In this document: piece after piece, positions 47,166 through 56,493 of the stretch
Position numbering within the stretch: position 1 is the stretch's first letter
How the letters are laid out: each line of letters opens with the position of its first letter
DNA from: Neobacillus rhizosphaerae
Lineage (GTDB): Bacteria; Bacillota; Bacilli; Bacillales; Cytobacillaceae
DNA length: 64,000 nt
Assembly: GCF_937468385.1 (NCBI RefSeq)
Contig: NZ_CALBWS010000012.1
Location: forward strand, 1-64,000
Reading direction: 5' to 3'
Notes under the pieces: model-generated
The model's input: the letters and a program-made list of their open reading frames with translations, nothing else
What the model was told of the DNA's origin: nothing
The model's database searches: none
Program-made: the position numbers and the translations under genes

Positions 47166-47279
47166 CTAGATCCTCACAGGCTTAATCTGCTTTGATTGAA
47201 TTGTTTTGTTTCGCTTCTTCCAGAAATAGAACACAGCTAGGCCGAGAAAGACAACGCTCAATCCGCCATATTATCAATA
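47166..47279 (-). pseudogene. C-terminal remnant of a membrane transporter
   Basis: A frame without start reads GGLSVVFLGLAVFYFWKKRN and ends IKPVRI, stop: one hydrophobic helix followed by a basic tail, exactly like the last helix of an MFS-type permease. The rest of the gene is gone. It marks a deletion inside the catabolic operon. Confidence 0.5.
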
Positions 47280-47392
47280 TCGGGTCGGTGTATCCCTACA
47301 ATAAGAATCAGCTTAATTGCTTGGTCTGATAAATGCCAGGAACCATCCAATGATTTGAATGGTTCCTAGTACTATTATCTATTCTGAATATT

Positions 47393-48349
47393 TTATAAAA
47401 AAATATTGAAATCATCAGTATATAAACCTTTTACCTTCATGAAATCAAGTATTTCTTGAACTGTGGCAACTCCCCCACGTGCTCCCATGATTGTTACGGC
47501 TCGTGCTGCAGCAGCATTTGCAAAATTAGCTGCCAAACGTAAATCATGACATTTATTAAGTGCATGTAAAAAGGAACTACAAAAGGTATCACCTGCACCG
47601 GTAACATCCACAACATCAACAGGGATTCCTTGCACATGAAGATGCTGATCTTTTGTGTAAACAAGACAGCCTTCCTCTGCTAAAGTTACAACTACAATTT
47701 CCGTACCATTGCTCAATAATTGGGATGCTGCTTCATCAAAGGATAAACCGTTTCTGTACACATCAAATCCAACCTTATTGAAAAAAGCGATATCCATTTC
47801 TTTGAAGAATATTTCGTCTCCCTCTTCAATTAGGCCGACATCAAGATCATAGACTATTTTGGTTCCAGATTCTCTAATCTTTTTAATAATATCAATCGCA
47901 TTCATATTACCGCAGCGCAATGGTTTTATTTCTACAATCGTTGTATATACATACTTAGCCTTGCACATAGCTTCGAGAATTTCTGGAGTAATTTCAAAAT
48001 GCTTAATACCCAAAGTTGGTATAAATAATGTATGTTCATCTTCCGTTAGAATAATCATACATTTTGAATCAGGCAGACGATCATCATACAATATATATTG
48101 AGTGTCGATACCATTATCTCTTAAATTTTCACAAAGCATCTTTGTAATATTTCCACTATTGAGGAGAGAGAGAAAGTGAACGTTTTCGCGAAATCCAGAA
48201 TACACACAAGCGGCATTTGCTATACTTCCACCCATTTGCGGCTCTAATGTTTCGACTAGAACCTTTTCTCTTATTTTCGGCCAGTATGGTGCCCGATAAT
48301 ATTCATCAAGAGCAACATCTCCAACGAAAAAAGAATAGTCTTTTTTCAT
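47393..48349 (-). CDS. PfkB-family carbohydrate kinase
   Basis: About 318 residues. GGSIANAACVYSGF is the N-terminal PfkB signature region and VVDVTGAGDTFCSSFLHAL the C-terminal signature with the catalytic Asp and anion hole. ATP-dependent phosphorylation of a sugar or sugar derivative is expected; the substrate is unknown, but fructosamine kinases (FrlD) and ribokinases belong here. GGAGG lies 7 bases before the ATG at 48349, preferred to the ATG at 48373. Confidence 0.88.
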   Translation of the reverse strand: MKKDYSFFVGDVALDEYYRAPYWPKIREKVLVETLEPQMGGSIANAACVYSGFRENVHFLSLLNSGNITKMLCENLRDNGIDTQYILYDDRLPDSKCMIILTEDEHTLFIPTLGIKHFEITPEILEAMCKAKYVYTTIVEIKPLRCGNMNAIDIIKKIRESGTKIVYDLDVGLIEEGDEIFFKEMDIAFFNKVGFDVYRNGLSFDEAASQLLSNGTEIVVVTLAEEGCLVYTKDQHLHVQGIPVDVVDVTGAGDTFCSSFLHALNKCHDLRLAANFANAAAARAVTIMGARGGVATVQEILDFMKVKGLYTDDFNIFL

Positions 48350-48378
48350 AAATAAACCTCCATAAAATTCCACTTATG

Positions 48379-48861
48379 CTAAATTTGCAACTCAATAGGA
48401 TCACCGTGTATGTCCATCCATTCTGTTGGCTCACCTTCATATTCTTCAGCCAACCAATAGTAACGAACAGATTTATTAATACCATGACAGGCATCATGCC
48501 AAATTCCTTTATTTAATACAATAACTTCCCCAGGCTGAATAATAACAGCTTCGACTTCTGAAGCCAGTGGCTGCTTGCTTTCCCCGCAATTTGCTATTGC
48601 AACAACAATTGGATCAGATAGACAAAAAAGTGCTTCCTGTGTATGTAAATGCCTTTCCATCTTATTTATTTTGCATGGAAGAGGTGTTCCTTGAGTAATT
48701 CCTAGACTTCCAGGAGAACTAATAATTGGGACCTGTGTTCTAAAGTCGTTCCAGCCATCCCCTTGTGAGGCCCATAAATTATCTGAAGCAGAATTCATGT
48801 TATAATAAACACCATACTTTGAAAAATCTATTTTCGAAACAGGAACTGCTTTTATTTCCAT
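48379..48861 (-). CDS. Ureidoglycolate-lyase (AllA)-like cupin
   Basis: About 160 residues, the length of AllA-type ureidoglycolate lyases. MERHLHTQEALFCLSDPIVV resembles the AllA metal-site block, and IIQPGEVIVLNKGIWHDACH the second cupin motif with HD/H. The family releases urea or an amine from a hemiaminal. Here it sits between a kinase and a BtpA-like gene, not in an allantoin operon, so it probably acts on another intermediate. Confidence 0.75.
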   Translation of the reverse strand: MEIKAVPVSKIDFSKYGVYYNMNSASDNLWASQGDGWNDFRTQVPIISSPGSLGITQGTPLPCKINKMERHLHTQEALFCLSDPIVVAIANCGESKQPLASEVEAVIIQPGEVIVLNKGIWHDACHGINKSVRYYWLAEEYEGEPTEWMDIHGDPIELQI

Positions 48862-48965
48862 CTATGTCACCTCTGGCCTTCTATCAAAATTTGTGCAATT
48901 TGGATTTACATAGCCCCATGCCACAAATGATTGTCTCCGTTATCTTTATATTTTGTTTTGTCACG

Positions 48966-49703
48966 TCAATCTTGTACCGCTTTCATAAAAGATTTAACAT
49001 GATTAACGCTAACGTCCCCAGTATCTTTATAACTATCTTTCAAATAGCTACCAACGATTGCACCATCTGCAATGGCAAGTTGAGTACCGCAATTTTCCGC
49101 GGTTAAACCAGCACCAACTATTAGCGGAAAATCTTTACCTATTATTGTTCTAAATTCTTTTATTTTTTCTAGATTAGTTTCCATGCCAGTGCCTGTGCCG
49201 GTTACAACAATCCCGTCACATATGCTCATACCTATTCTTAGGTCTTCCTCTAAAGACCTTCCAGAAAGGTATGGCTGATATTTAAACCTTACCCCTCCTA
49301 GTACAAATACCTTCGTTTGTGATCTCATATGATTAATCAACCTATGATACTTTCCATCTTCTTCAATATTCAAATGTCCTGCTACAGAATCAAGCTGAAT
49401 AAACTTTGCCTCATATTTTGTAGCAAGTTCAAAAGCCTTTTTGTCATCATCGAGAATATTAATTCCGTAGATTATATTTGTCCGTTCCTTATAAATATAC
49501 TTAAGTACTTCCTCCACATCATCTGGGCTGCCAAAATAGTTTTCGACTATCACTGCATCGATTCCATTTTCTATTAATAAATCTATTTCTTTTTTAGCAA
49601 TTTTCAGCATTTCATCTCTACCGTTACCTTTAAGATGAATCATGGCTAATACAGGCTTTCTCGTTTGGAACAAATCTAAGAACCTTTTACTTTGATATTC
49701 CAT
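48966..49703 (-). CDS. BtpA/SgcQ-family TIM-barrel protein
   Basis: About 245 residues. KPVLAMIHLKG at the N-terminus, GIDAVIVENYFGSP, DGIVVTGTGTG and PLIVGAGLTAENCG are BtpA-family blocks. BtpA was named for photosystem I biogenesis, but bacterial SgcQ-like members sit in sugar operons and are thought to be barrel enzymes acting on a phosphorylated substrate. Reaction unknown. Lies within the LacI operon between the ATPase and the AllA-like cupin. Confidence 0.85.
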   Translation of the reverse strand: MEYQSKRFLDLFQTRKPVLAMIHLKGNGRDEMLKIAKKEIDLLIENGIDAVIVENYFGSPDDVEEVLKYIYKERTNIIYGINILDDDKKAFELATKYEAKFIQLDSVAGHLNIEEDGKYHRLINHMRSQTKVFVLGGVRFKYQPYLSGRSLEEDLRIGMSICDGIVVTGTGTGMETNLEKIKEFRTIIGKDFPLIVGAGLTAENCGTQLAIADGAIVGSYLKDSYKDTGDVSVNHVKSFMKAVQD

Positions 49704-49732
49704 TTTTTCACCCCGAGTACGTCATAAAATAG

Positions 49733-50461
49733 TCAATGATTGATTACTTTAGCTAAAAAATCTTTTGCTCTTTCTGTCTGCGGATTTGAGAAAAATTGTT
49801 CAGGATGTGCAGTCTCTACAATTTTACCTTCGGCCATGAAAACAATTTTATCGCAAATTTCTCTCGCAAAGCCCATCTCATGTGTCACAACTACCATTGT
49901 CATTCCGGTTAAGGCCAGCTTGCGAATGGAGTCCAAAACCTCTTTAATCATTTCCGGATCCAACGCAGATGTTGGCTCATCAAAAAGCATGAGTTGCGGC
50001 TCCATTGCCAATGCCCGTGCAATCGCTACCCTTTGCTGTTGACCTCCTGAAAGTTGACCCGGATATTCGTTACACTTTTCCTCTAATCCCAAAGAAGCGA
50101 GGAGCGCTTTCCCCTTTGTTTCGGCATCGTGGGAGCGCATTTTCTTTACGTGAATTGGGGCATAGGTTACATTTTGCAGTGCTGTTAAATGCGGATAAAG
50201 ATTAAACGATTGAAACACAAAGCCGATATTAGTTCGTAATTGGTTTATATTGGTTTGTTTAGAATGAACAGAGACTCCTTTTACGAGAATTTCGCCTTCT
50301 TGAATTGATTCTAAGGCATTTATTGACCGAATTAATGTACTTTTTCCTGCACCACTCGGACCAATTAATGCATATATCTGTGATTTTGGAACTTCTAAAT
50401 TGATATTATCCAACACTATCTTGCTACCATAACTTTTTGAAACTGATTTAATGGATATCAA
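49733..50461 (-). CDS. Polar amino-acid-type ABC transporter ATPase (GlnQ-like)
   Basis: About 242 residues. Walker A GPSGAGKST, signature LSGGQQQR, Walker B LMLFDEP followed by TSALDPE and the switch His in [12 protein letters not shown]. It energises the permease and binding protein encoded upstream. GGTGATCC precedes the ATG. GlnQ-type ATPases serve amino acids, opines or amino-sugar conjugates. Confidence 0.93.
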   Translation of the reverse strand: MISIKSVSKSYGSKIVLDNINLEVPKSQIYALIGPSGAGKSTLIRSINALESIQEGEILVKGVSVHSKQTNINQLRTNIGFVFQSFNLYPHLTALQNVTYAPIHVKKMRSHDAETKGKALLASLGLEEKCNEYPGQLSGGQQQRVAIARALAMEPQLMLFDEPTSALDPEMIKEVLDSIRKLALTGMTMVVVTHEMGFAREICDKIVFMAEGKIVETAHPEQFFSNPQTERAKDFLAKVINH

Positions 50462-50560
50462 TCAAGGATCACCTCATTTTCCGAATAGATCAATAGATTA
50501 TAGTCAATTAGTTTCTTTAAAATATTCTTCAATAAAGATAAGTAAAATGATCTTAGTATA

Positions 50561-50584
50561 GGCAAGGGTTATCTAACCCTCGCC
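50561..50584 (-). terminator. Intercistronic hairpin between permease and ATPase
   Basis: GGCGAGGGTT and AACCCTTGCC pair with one G-T around a 4-nt loop. No T-tract follows; probably an mRNA processing or attenuating hairpin in the 213-base gap. Confidence 0.45.
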
Positions 50585-50674
50585 ATATTTTGTGTGCATT
50601 ACTAATTTTCCAGCCTTTAACGCCGCGATATTAGCTCACATGTTTACTTCAATTTCTTCGTTATAACGTTATTT

Positions 50675-51334
50675 CTATTCGGCAACCTTATACTTTTTCT
50701 CAAAGAAACGAATGATTTGTGATAGCGTAAACGTGATCACAAAATAGATTAAAGCAATAAATGACCAAACCTCTAATGAACGTAAAGAGGTTGTTACAAT
50801 ATTTCGCCCATATAATGTAAGATCCATTACCCCAATAACAGAAACTAATGAAGAATCTTTAATCAAAATAATAAATTGGGAAGCCATCGGCGGTAAGATT
50901 TTACGAAAAGCCTGTGGTAAAATGATCAGACGCATCGCTTGAACATATGTCATACCAGAAGATCTGGCAGCTTCCATTTGCCCCCGTGGTACTGACTGAA
51001 TTCCAGCACGAACGATTTCTGCAATAAATGCACCCGCAAAGAGTGCCAAGCCTAAAATTGCTGACAAATAGGATCCCAATTTCAACATAGAACCAAGGAC
51101 AAAGTAAATCCATAATAATAAAACAAGCAACGGAACTCCCCGGAACACTTCAACGTAGGCTGCCGCAAGCCAGGAAATAAATTTATTACGAGAAACACGA
51201 CCTAGCCCTAAAATAATTCCAATCGGAATACTTAATAACAGAGCAAACGCGGATATTTTTAAGCTCAGATAAGCTCCTTTGACAAATAGGTCTATGTTGT
51301 CATAAATCACACTCCAGTCAAACATATATCCCAT
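50675..51334 (-). CDS. Polar amino-acid-type ABC transporter permease
   Basis: About 219 residues, HisM/GlnP type with about five membrane helices. [39 protein letters not shown] (the EAA loop) and FIILIKDSSLVSVIGV are family blocks. It probably forms a homodimeric channel as it is the only permease in the operon. Confidence 0.92.
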   Translation of the reverse strand: MGYMFDWSVIYDNIDLFVKGAYLSLKISAFALLLSIPIGIILGLGRVSRNKFISWLAAAYVEVFRGVPLLVLLLWIYFVLGSMLKLGSYLSAILGLALFAGAFIAEIVRAGIQSVPRGQMEAARSSGMTYVQAMRLIILPQAFRKILPPMASQFIILIKDSSLVSVIGVMDLTLYGRNIVTTSLRSLEVWSFIALIYFVITFTLSQIIRFFEKKYKVAE

Positions 51335-51373
51335 ACAATTGCCTCCTGATCATTCTTGAAAGTTTCTTTGATT

Positions 51374-52192
51374 TTACTGTTTCACATCGTTTATCCAATC
51401 GAAATCTTTAAACCATTTTTCTTGAGAAGCCAATTCTTCTGTGCTTCCTAGGTATTCGTAAAGGAAAGAGTTAAGCCATTGAACTGTTTGCAGGTCGCCA
51501 TGTGGAACCATCACACCAAGATTCTCTTTGCTAGCAAGTTCATAGATGCCGCGTACACCCTTTTGCATCTTTTCAGTCATCCTGACAAGTGGTTCATCGA
51601 AAATCACCGCATCAAGATCCCCTTTTTGTAAGGCCATAACGGCTTCTGCGTAATCATCAAAATCAACAATAGTTGCCTTTTTAAAACCTCCCTTTGCATA
51701 TAAAGAACCGGTAGTCCCCTGTTGGGCACCAATTTTTTTCCCTTCTTTATCGAAGTCCTGGTAAGATTTGGACGTGGTATCTTTAGATGAAACTAATAAA
51801 ACCTGCCCTGTTGCATAATACGGATCACTGAAACTAACTGCTTTTGCCCTATCACCGCGGATAGTGGTTGCAGCGATCACCATATCAATTTCGCCCGTTT
51901 GCAGTGCTGGAATTAAGGCCTCAAATTTATATTGCTTAAACTCAACTTTTACGCCTAAAGATTTCGCAATTGCCCTTCCTAAATCCATATCATAACCTAG
52001 ATAATTCCCTTTTTTATCAAGCATTTCAAATGAAAAATATCCTGGTGCCGTACCAACTACCAGCTTCTTATTCTTTTGCACCTTATCTACGACTGACGGA
52101 ACAGAATCCTTACCATTTGTTTCTTGACTACAAGCATTAACAAACACCATTAGAAGACAAATTAATGTAATGCTTAGTATTTTTCTTGCCAT
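51374..52192 (-). CDS. Polar amino-acid-type ABC transporter substrate-binding lipoprotein
   Basis: About 272 residues. Lipoprotein signal with lipobox VNAC, then the type II (SBP_bac_3) domain: VVGTAPGYFSFEMLDKKGNY, YDMDLGRAIAKSLGVKVEF, DMVIAATTIRGDRAKAVSFS and GDLDAVIFDEPL. The arginine expected to hold the ligand carboxylate is in TIRGDRA. The ligand may be an amino acid or an amino-acid-sugar conjugate. GGAGGAAGTAA lies upstream. Confidence 0.9.
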   Translation of the reverse strand: MARKILSITLICLLMVFVNACSQETNGKDSVPSVVDKVQKNKKLVVGTAPGYFSFEMLDKKGNYLGYDMDLGRAIAKSLGVKVEFKQYKFEALIPALQTGEIDMVIAATTIRGDRAKAVSFSDPYYATGQVLLVSSKDTTSKSYQDFDKEGKKIGAQQGTTGSLYAKGGFKKATIVDFDDYAEAVMALQKGDLDAVIFDEPLVRMTEKMQKGVRGIYELASKENLGVMVPHGDLQTVQWLNSFLYEYLGSTEELASQEKWFKDFDWINDVKQ

Positions 52193-52227
52193 CATTTACT
52201 TCCTCCCTTTAGTAAGAAACTATCTCT

Positions 52228-53229
52228 TCAATGAGCTTTTATGGTTGAATCCCGTTTGATTAATGTCACGTCTAATTCATAAACATTGTCTTCCTCAAGT
52301 AAACCGTTGATTTTGTTAATTAATATTTTTGCAGCTTTCTCGCCCAATTCATAGATTGGCTGTGCAATTGTTGTTAGTTCCGGCTGAGTAATTTCAGTTA
52401 GGTAGATGCCATCAAAACCACACACAGCCAAATCTTCGGGAATTTTCTTTCCCATCTGATGCAATGCCTTTAATACCCCAACAGCCATCAAATCATTTCC
52501 AGCAAAAATACCATCAACGTCTGGATGTTTTTCCAAGAGCATTTTTGTAGCTTCAAAGCCCCCATTAATAGTAAAGTGCCCAGGAACAAGTAATGTTGGA
52601 GAATACCAAGAAAATGAATGAACCATCTCTTCATATCCTTCAAGTCGATTTTTTGCAGTTTGATCACCTATTGGTCCGTATATATGTGCAATTTTCTTAC
52701 AGCCAATTTCTAACAAATGACTAACCGCCATTCGAGCTCCTTCACGGTTTTTAGCTCGAATAATACTACATGACTCCATTGTCGAGGAATAATCTAATAC
52801 AACAAGAGAAATATTGTCCTTTTTCAACTGTTCAATATCCTCTATCCTCAAAGTGTTAGACGCAAATACGATCCCATCAATGTATTTTTTTCGAAGCACC
52901 TCTATATACGACTGCTCTTTTGAAACAAGTCCATCCGAGTTACAAAGAATAACCGTAAATCCATTCGATTGAGCAACATCTTCTACAGCCCTAACGATAT
53001 CCGAAAAGAATGGGTTTGAAATGTTAGGCAGGATCAACGCAATCGTCTGTGTTTTTTTGCTTGCCAGCCCCTGAGCCACTAGATTGGGCTCATATTTTAA
53101 TTGTTCCATTGCTTTTTTTACTCTCTTTTGAGTTTCAGGATTAACGGTACTAATTTGATTGATAACTCGTGAAACCGTCGCTACTGAAACATCTGATAGT
53201 TTTGCTACATCTCTAATAGTTGCTGCCAC
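52228..53229 (-). CDS. LacI-family regulator of the catabolic operon
   Basis: About 333 residues; AATIRDVAKLSDVSVATVSR is the HTH, and the sensor domain ends LDVTLIKRDSTIKAH. The GTG at 53229 has GGGGGTGAT upstream; an ATG-initiated frame to 53313 would start inside the promoter and operators. It is the first gene of the operon and its promoter carries two AACCGGTT palindromes, so it probably represses itself and the whole operon. Confidence 0.88.
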   Translation of the reverse strand: MAATIRDVAKLSDVSVATVSRVINQISTVNPETQKRVKKAMEQLKYEPNLVAQGLASKKTQTIALILPNISNPFFSDIVRAVEDVAQSNGFTVILCNSDGLVSKEQSYIEVLRKKYIDGIVFASNTLRIEDIEQLKKDNISLVVLDYSSTMESCSIIRAKNREGARMAVSHLLEIGCKKIAHIYGPIGDQTAKNRLEGYEEMVHSFSWYSPTLLVPGHFTINGGFEATKMLLEKHPDVDGIFAGNDLMAVGVLKALHQMGKKIPEDLAVCGFDGIYLTEITQPELTTIAQPIYELGEKAAKILINKINGLLEEDNVYELDVTLIKRDSTIKAH

Positions 53230-53260
53230 TTTATAGATCACCCCCAAACAATATATATGT

Positions 53261-53324
53261 AACCGGTTTTTACTAGCATGTAAAAAGTCGATTATATCAA
53301 TAACTAATTGCACTGAAACCGGTT
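53261..53324 (-). promoter_or_regulatory. Paired AACCGGTT LacI-type operators around a -10 box
   Basis: AACCGGTT palindromes at 53261-53268 and 53317-53324 flank a minus-strand TATAAT (53291-53296). Centres are 56 bp apart. AACCGGTT with A/T flanks is typical of LacI-family operators. Confidence 0.65.
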
Positions 53325-53607
53325 ACTTTAACTAAGATATTATAATTTTCTAAATTCTTTGTCAAATGTTTTTTTAAGTGATATTTTTCAACTACATATC
53401 TATTTATTGTCTGTGACAGGGGAATTTACCAGGTTAGGAAAATGCGATGTTTTTTTTACAGAGGGACGTTGTAAGGCTGTTCAGCCGAAAGAACGTGGTG
53501 AAATCCTGAAAGGGAAGCCGGGGCTGTATTGAGGCATCATCAGGAATATTGGTTAAGAATATTCGAATTGAATCGTGAGAAAAATGAGAATGAGCCAATT
53601 AATTAAA

Positions 53608-53645
53608 AAAGAGGCTGTTCTTCCAACTTAAGAACAAGCCTCTTT
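53608..53645. terminator. Terminator hairpin in the gap before YqxD gene
   Basis: AAAGAGGC(T)TGTTCTT arms with one bulge and A/T-rich ends. The gap 53330-53787 also holds a short segment at about 53443-53478 (GATGTTTTTTTTACAGAGGG and ACGTTGTAAGG) that recurs with few changes at 55463-55497; no gene was seen. Confidence 0.6.
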
Positions 53646-53787
53646 ATTCCATCATTTTACGACCTTAATGTAGTTTAATCGATCGGCTTTTAGATATTTT
53701 TTTCAACCTCATAAGCATCCAACATTGTGTACATAATATTTTGTATTTATCTTGCATCACCTAATTGGTGAGCCACCCTCTGGAACC

Positions 53788-54225
53788 TCATGAAATGGCA
53801 TTTTTAAAAAGCTCTTTAAATTGTTCCCTATCTTCTGATGTAAAAGGCTTTGGTCCCTTTGTACGCTTTCCACTTTTTCGAGCCATTGCACTTAAATAAC
53901 GAGTTTGTAATAATTGGTCAATGTTTTCAATTGTGTACCTAAACCCTTTATGGTGTAGTACTAAACATCCTTTTGCTAGACCTAGCGATGCAAGTCCATA
54001 ATCTTGCGTAACAATAATATCTCCTAATGCTGCTAACTTCATGATCCGGTAATCCGCAGCATCTGCTCCAGCATCAACATAAATGGTTTCCACTCCTGAC
54101 GGTTGTTCCGCATTAGAAAAATGAGAAAAGCTCGTAACCAGGATAACAGGGATTTCTGCATTTGTACCTTCTGAGATAATAATGTCTTTTACCGGACAAG
54201 CATCAGCATCAACGTAAATTTTCAT
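53788..54225 (-). CDS. yqxD: YaiI/YqxD-family protein (DUF188)
   Basis: About 145 residues. [36 protein letters not shown] and [17 protein letters not shown] are the characteristic DUF188 blocks with clustered Asp residues, suggesting a PIN-like metal-dependent nuclease fold. Function is unknown although the family is widespread. AGGAGAGCGAAAG precedes the ATG. Monocistronic here. Confidence 0.9.
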   Translation of the reverse strand: MKIYVDADACPVKDIIISEGTNAEIPVILVTSFSHFSNAEQPSGVETIYVDAGADAADYRIMKLAALGDIIVTQDYGLASLGLAKGCLVLHHKGFRYTIENIDQLLQTRYLSAMARKSGKRTKGPKPFTSEDREQFKELFKNAIS

Positions 54226-54581
54226 CTTTCGCTCTCCTAAAATTTGTTATTTACATTTTATCATTTCTCTCCCAAAGACGCACATTAAAATTCCAATGCT
54301 GGAAACACCAAAAGACGTGGAAAAAGTACATCCTCCACGCTCTTTACAAAATCTTTCTTATAATATCCCCAACACCATTAGGCTTTAATTATGAATCAAT
54401 ATATTTTTGAATGAATCTACTTTTCAAGAAATAAAGTTTTTCAAATTCTAACTGGTGGTCATCAAACATAATGATATCCGTCAACACCTTATTAATATTT
54501 GTCATTATGAATTTCAACTCAATGCGTTGGGATCAGGAACCATTTTTTCCGATTCGGTAGCCTCACACTATTATTCTGATA

Positions 54582-54624
54582 AAGGCTTTCTCCAAAGGTT
54601 TCGTACCTATTAAGAAAGCCTCTT
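54582..54624 (-). terminator. Terminator after the DUF/HTH pair
   Basis: AGGCTTTCT and AGAAAGCCT arms around a long loop, followed on the minus strand by TTTAT. The rest of 54226-54634 shows no gene. Confidence 0.5.
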
Positions 54625-54634
54625 TTGTCTAAAG

Positions 54635-55108
54635 CTATTTATAATTTTTCTGCCAAGAAATAATATAGGTCATAATCTGTGTTAAAGGAAGGAGTGTAAA
54701 TACTATGATGGGATAATACGGAACCACATTGGAAATAAAAGGATAAAACAATAACAATACGGTTATTAACGGGAAAGCGTACAACATGCTAATGTACGCA
54801 GATCTGCAAGCTCGTGCTGTAATCTGTTGCTCACGTTCGTCCTTTTCTTCAAACTCATCCGGCACCCATAATGTCTTCGTAAAATTCATTTTTTTCCTTT
54901 TCTTTTTCCGGTAAGAAACAAAGGTCAAGAAACCGCCAATAACAAAGAAGAGTATAAAAGGTAAAATATTTATTTTAAAAATATAATCCCGTGACGTATC
55001 TTTGAAATATTCAGCAATATCAACGGATGCATAATAAAATGCTGACATTGCACAGCCAAATAACAACAACATTACAATAATGGCAGACCCCTGGCGAAAA
55101 ATATTCAT
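54635..55108 (-). CDS. Membrane protein partnered with an XRE regulator
   Basis: About 157 residues with four likely membrane helices in two pairs: after MNIFRQGSA, at ILPFILFFVIGGFLTFV, and two after the central cytosolic loop. The central loop has DEREQQITARACRSAY, typical of DUF2178-like proteins. It overlaps the upstream XRE gene by 4 bases. Such pairs are common in Firmicutes; the membrane protein may sense stress or tether the regulator. The role is unknown. Confidence 0.75.
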   Translation of the reverse strand: MNIFRQGSAIIVMLLLFGCAMSAFYYASVDIAEYFKDTSRDYIFKINILPFILFFVIGGFLTFVSYRKKKRKKMNFTKTLWVPDEFEEKDEREQQITARACRSAYISMLYAFPLITVLLLFYPFISNVVPYYPIIVFTLLPLTQIMTYIISWQKNYK

Positions 55109-55314
55109 GATTCTTCATCCTCCAAATAAAAAATTTCTTCTATTGGCAGCTTAAAAGTCCTGGCAATATTCATCGCAAGCATTAGCGATGGTACATAGCT
55201 TCCTTTCTCTAATGCGACAATCGTTTGTCTCGTTACATTGACATGGTCAGCAAGATTTCCCTGGGTTAAATCATGCCTTGCCCTTAATTCCTTTACCCGA
55301 TTTTTTATCACCAT
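55105..55314 (-). CDS. Small XRE-family HTH regulator
   Basis: About 69 residues: VIKNRVKELRARHDLTQGNL, then ADHVNVTRQTIVALEKGSY and LPIEEIFYLEDEE, a stand-alone HTH of the YozG/YvaO-like type. Its ATG follows AGGTAATTTTT. An 18-bp palindrome lies 57 bases upstream, suggesting autorepression. Confidence 0.9.
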   Translation of the reverse strand: MVIKNRVKELRARHDLTQGNLADHVNVTRQTIVALEKGSYVPSLMLAMNIARTFKLPIEEIFYLEDEES

Positions 55315-55370
55315 AAAAATTACCTCAAATTCCGTTTAATTACACTAATTGTAAAGTAAAGTATTCATTT

Positions 55371-55388
55371 TGTAAAGTTAACTTTACA
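55371..55388. promoter_or_regulatory. 18-bp palindromic operator before the XRE gene
   Basis: TGTAAAGTTAACTTTACA is a perfect palindrome; a half site TGTAAAGTAAAG is 20 bp away. Probable binding site of the XRE regulator. Confidence 0.55.
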
Positions 55389-55584
55389 TTTATTCTAAAA
55401 AAATCTGTTGGGATGATCAGTGTCGTCTTTACGTTTAAAAAATGACCGAATTAGAAGAAATGTCGATGTTTTTTTATCAGTGGGACGTTGTAGGGTTCGA
55501 TTCGAACCAACATCCATTTTATGTCCCATCTGGAAATAGTAGTGGTGACGCTTCTGAATTACGCATTCAATTTACATATTTTGA

Positions 55585-55638
55585 TTGTTAACCAAAATAT
55601 AAATTAGGTTGACATTTTTTATATCTCCCTTATAAAAT
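55585..55638 (+). promoter_or_regulatory. BirA operator and promoter of bioY
   Basis: TTGTTAACC at 55585-55593 and GGTTGACAT at 55607-55615 form the dyad with a 13-bp centre, close to the Firmicute BirA-box consensus. TTGACA (55609-55614) is the -35 box, followed by a TATAAAAT -10 region at 55631. Repressor binding would cover the -35. Confidence 0.7.
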
Positions 55639-55676
55639 GTAATTGTAAATAAATAATTTGCTTTGGGAGATGGACC

Positions 55677-56240
55677 ATGAAGATTTTAGATATTACATAT
55701 GTTGCTTTACTAGCGGCTTTTATGGGAGTTTTAGGATTTGTTCCGCCTATTATGCTTTCATTCACACCTGTACCGATTACCATCCAGACAGTAGGTGTAC
55801 TGCTCGCCGGTGGGGTGTTAGGCCCGCGGCTTGGAGCCTTGAGCATGACGGTTTTCTTATTGGTTGTGGCAGCCGGAGCACCGCTTTTATCTGGGGGCCG
55901 CGGCGGTCCTGCTGTATTTATCGGACCGAGCGCAGGCTACTTATTCGCCTACCCTCTTACCGCTTTTTGCGTCGGTTATTTAATATCTCGGTTTAGTAAA
56001 TTTAAATTTAGCAATATATTACTCATTAACCTGACAGTAGGTATATTTTTGCTCTATTTAATCGGAATTCCTGTACAGGCTTTTATTTTGCATATTCCTG
56101 TTAATAAGGCAATTCTAACTAGTCTGGCTTACGTTCCCGGAGATCTTATAAAGGCAACCCTGGCATCCTTCCTTGTTTACAGGCTGTTGAAATCCCCTGT
56201 CATTAAACGGAACGTGCATAAAAACGCTGAGACACTTTAA
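55677..56240 (+). CDS. bioY: Biotin transporter BioY
   Basis: About 187 residues with six membrane helices: the S-component of an ECF biotin importer. FMGVLGFVPPIMLSFTPVPI with TIQTVGVLLAGGVLGPR and GRGGPAVFIGPSAGYLFAYP are BioY signature blocks. GGGAGATGGACC precedes the ATG. It is under a BirA box and is followed by the yhfT-yhfS pair, as in the B. subtilis yhfUTS locus. No EcfAT genes are nearby; shared ECF components elsewhere may power it. Confidence 0.93.
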   Translation: MKILDITYVALLAAFMGVLGFVPPIMLSFTPVPITIQTVGVLLAGGVLGPRLGALSMTVFLLVVAAGAPLLSGGRGGPAVFIGPSAGYLFAYPLTAFCVGYLISRFSKFKFSNILLINLTVGIFLLYLIGIPVQAFILHIPVNKAILTSLAYVPGDLIKATLASFLVYRLLKSPVIKRNVHKNAETL

Positions 56241-56252
56241 TGTGTCTCTTTT
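56229..56252 (+). terminator. Terminator overlapping bioY stop
   Basis: GAGACAC/GTGTCTC stem with the bioY TAA in its loop, followed by TTTTT. Some transcripts therefore end here before yhfT. Confidence 0.7.
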
Positions 56253-56493
56253 TCTGTGGAAAAGGGGCGGAGCGCCGCAAAAATGAATCACTTTAACCAG
56301 TTAAAATGAAATACCCATTTCACTAGACGAAAGATGTGAAGTCTAGCTCTGCTCTCACCGCCTTTATTAGGTGACTACGGCTTGTTCTCTAAATTTATTT
56401 CCATGGTAGGGTTGGGAGTTGAGGCTCATGATCGTTTTTTATCAGCTTTTGGTTTAGACTTTTAATAGAATATGATAAAGAGAGGTATTTCCT

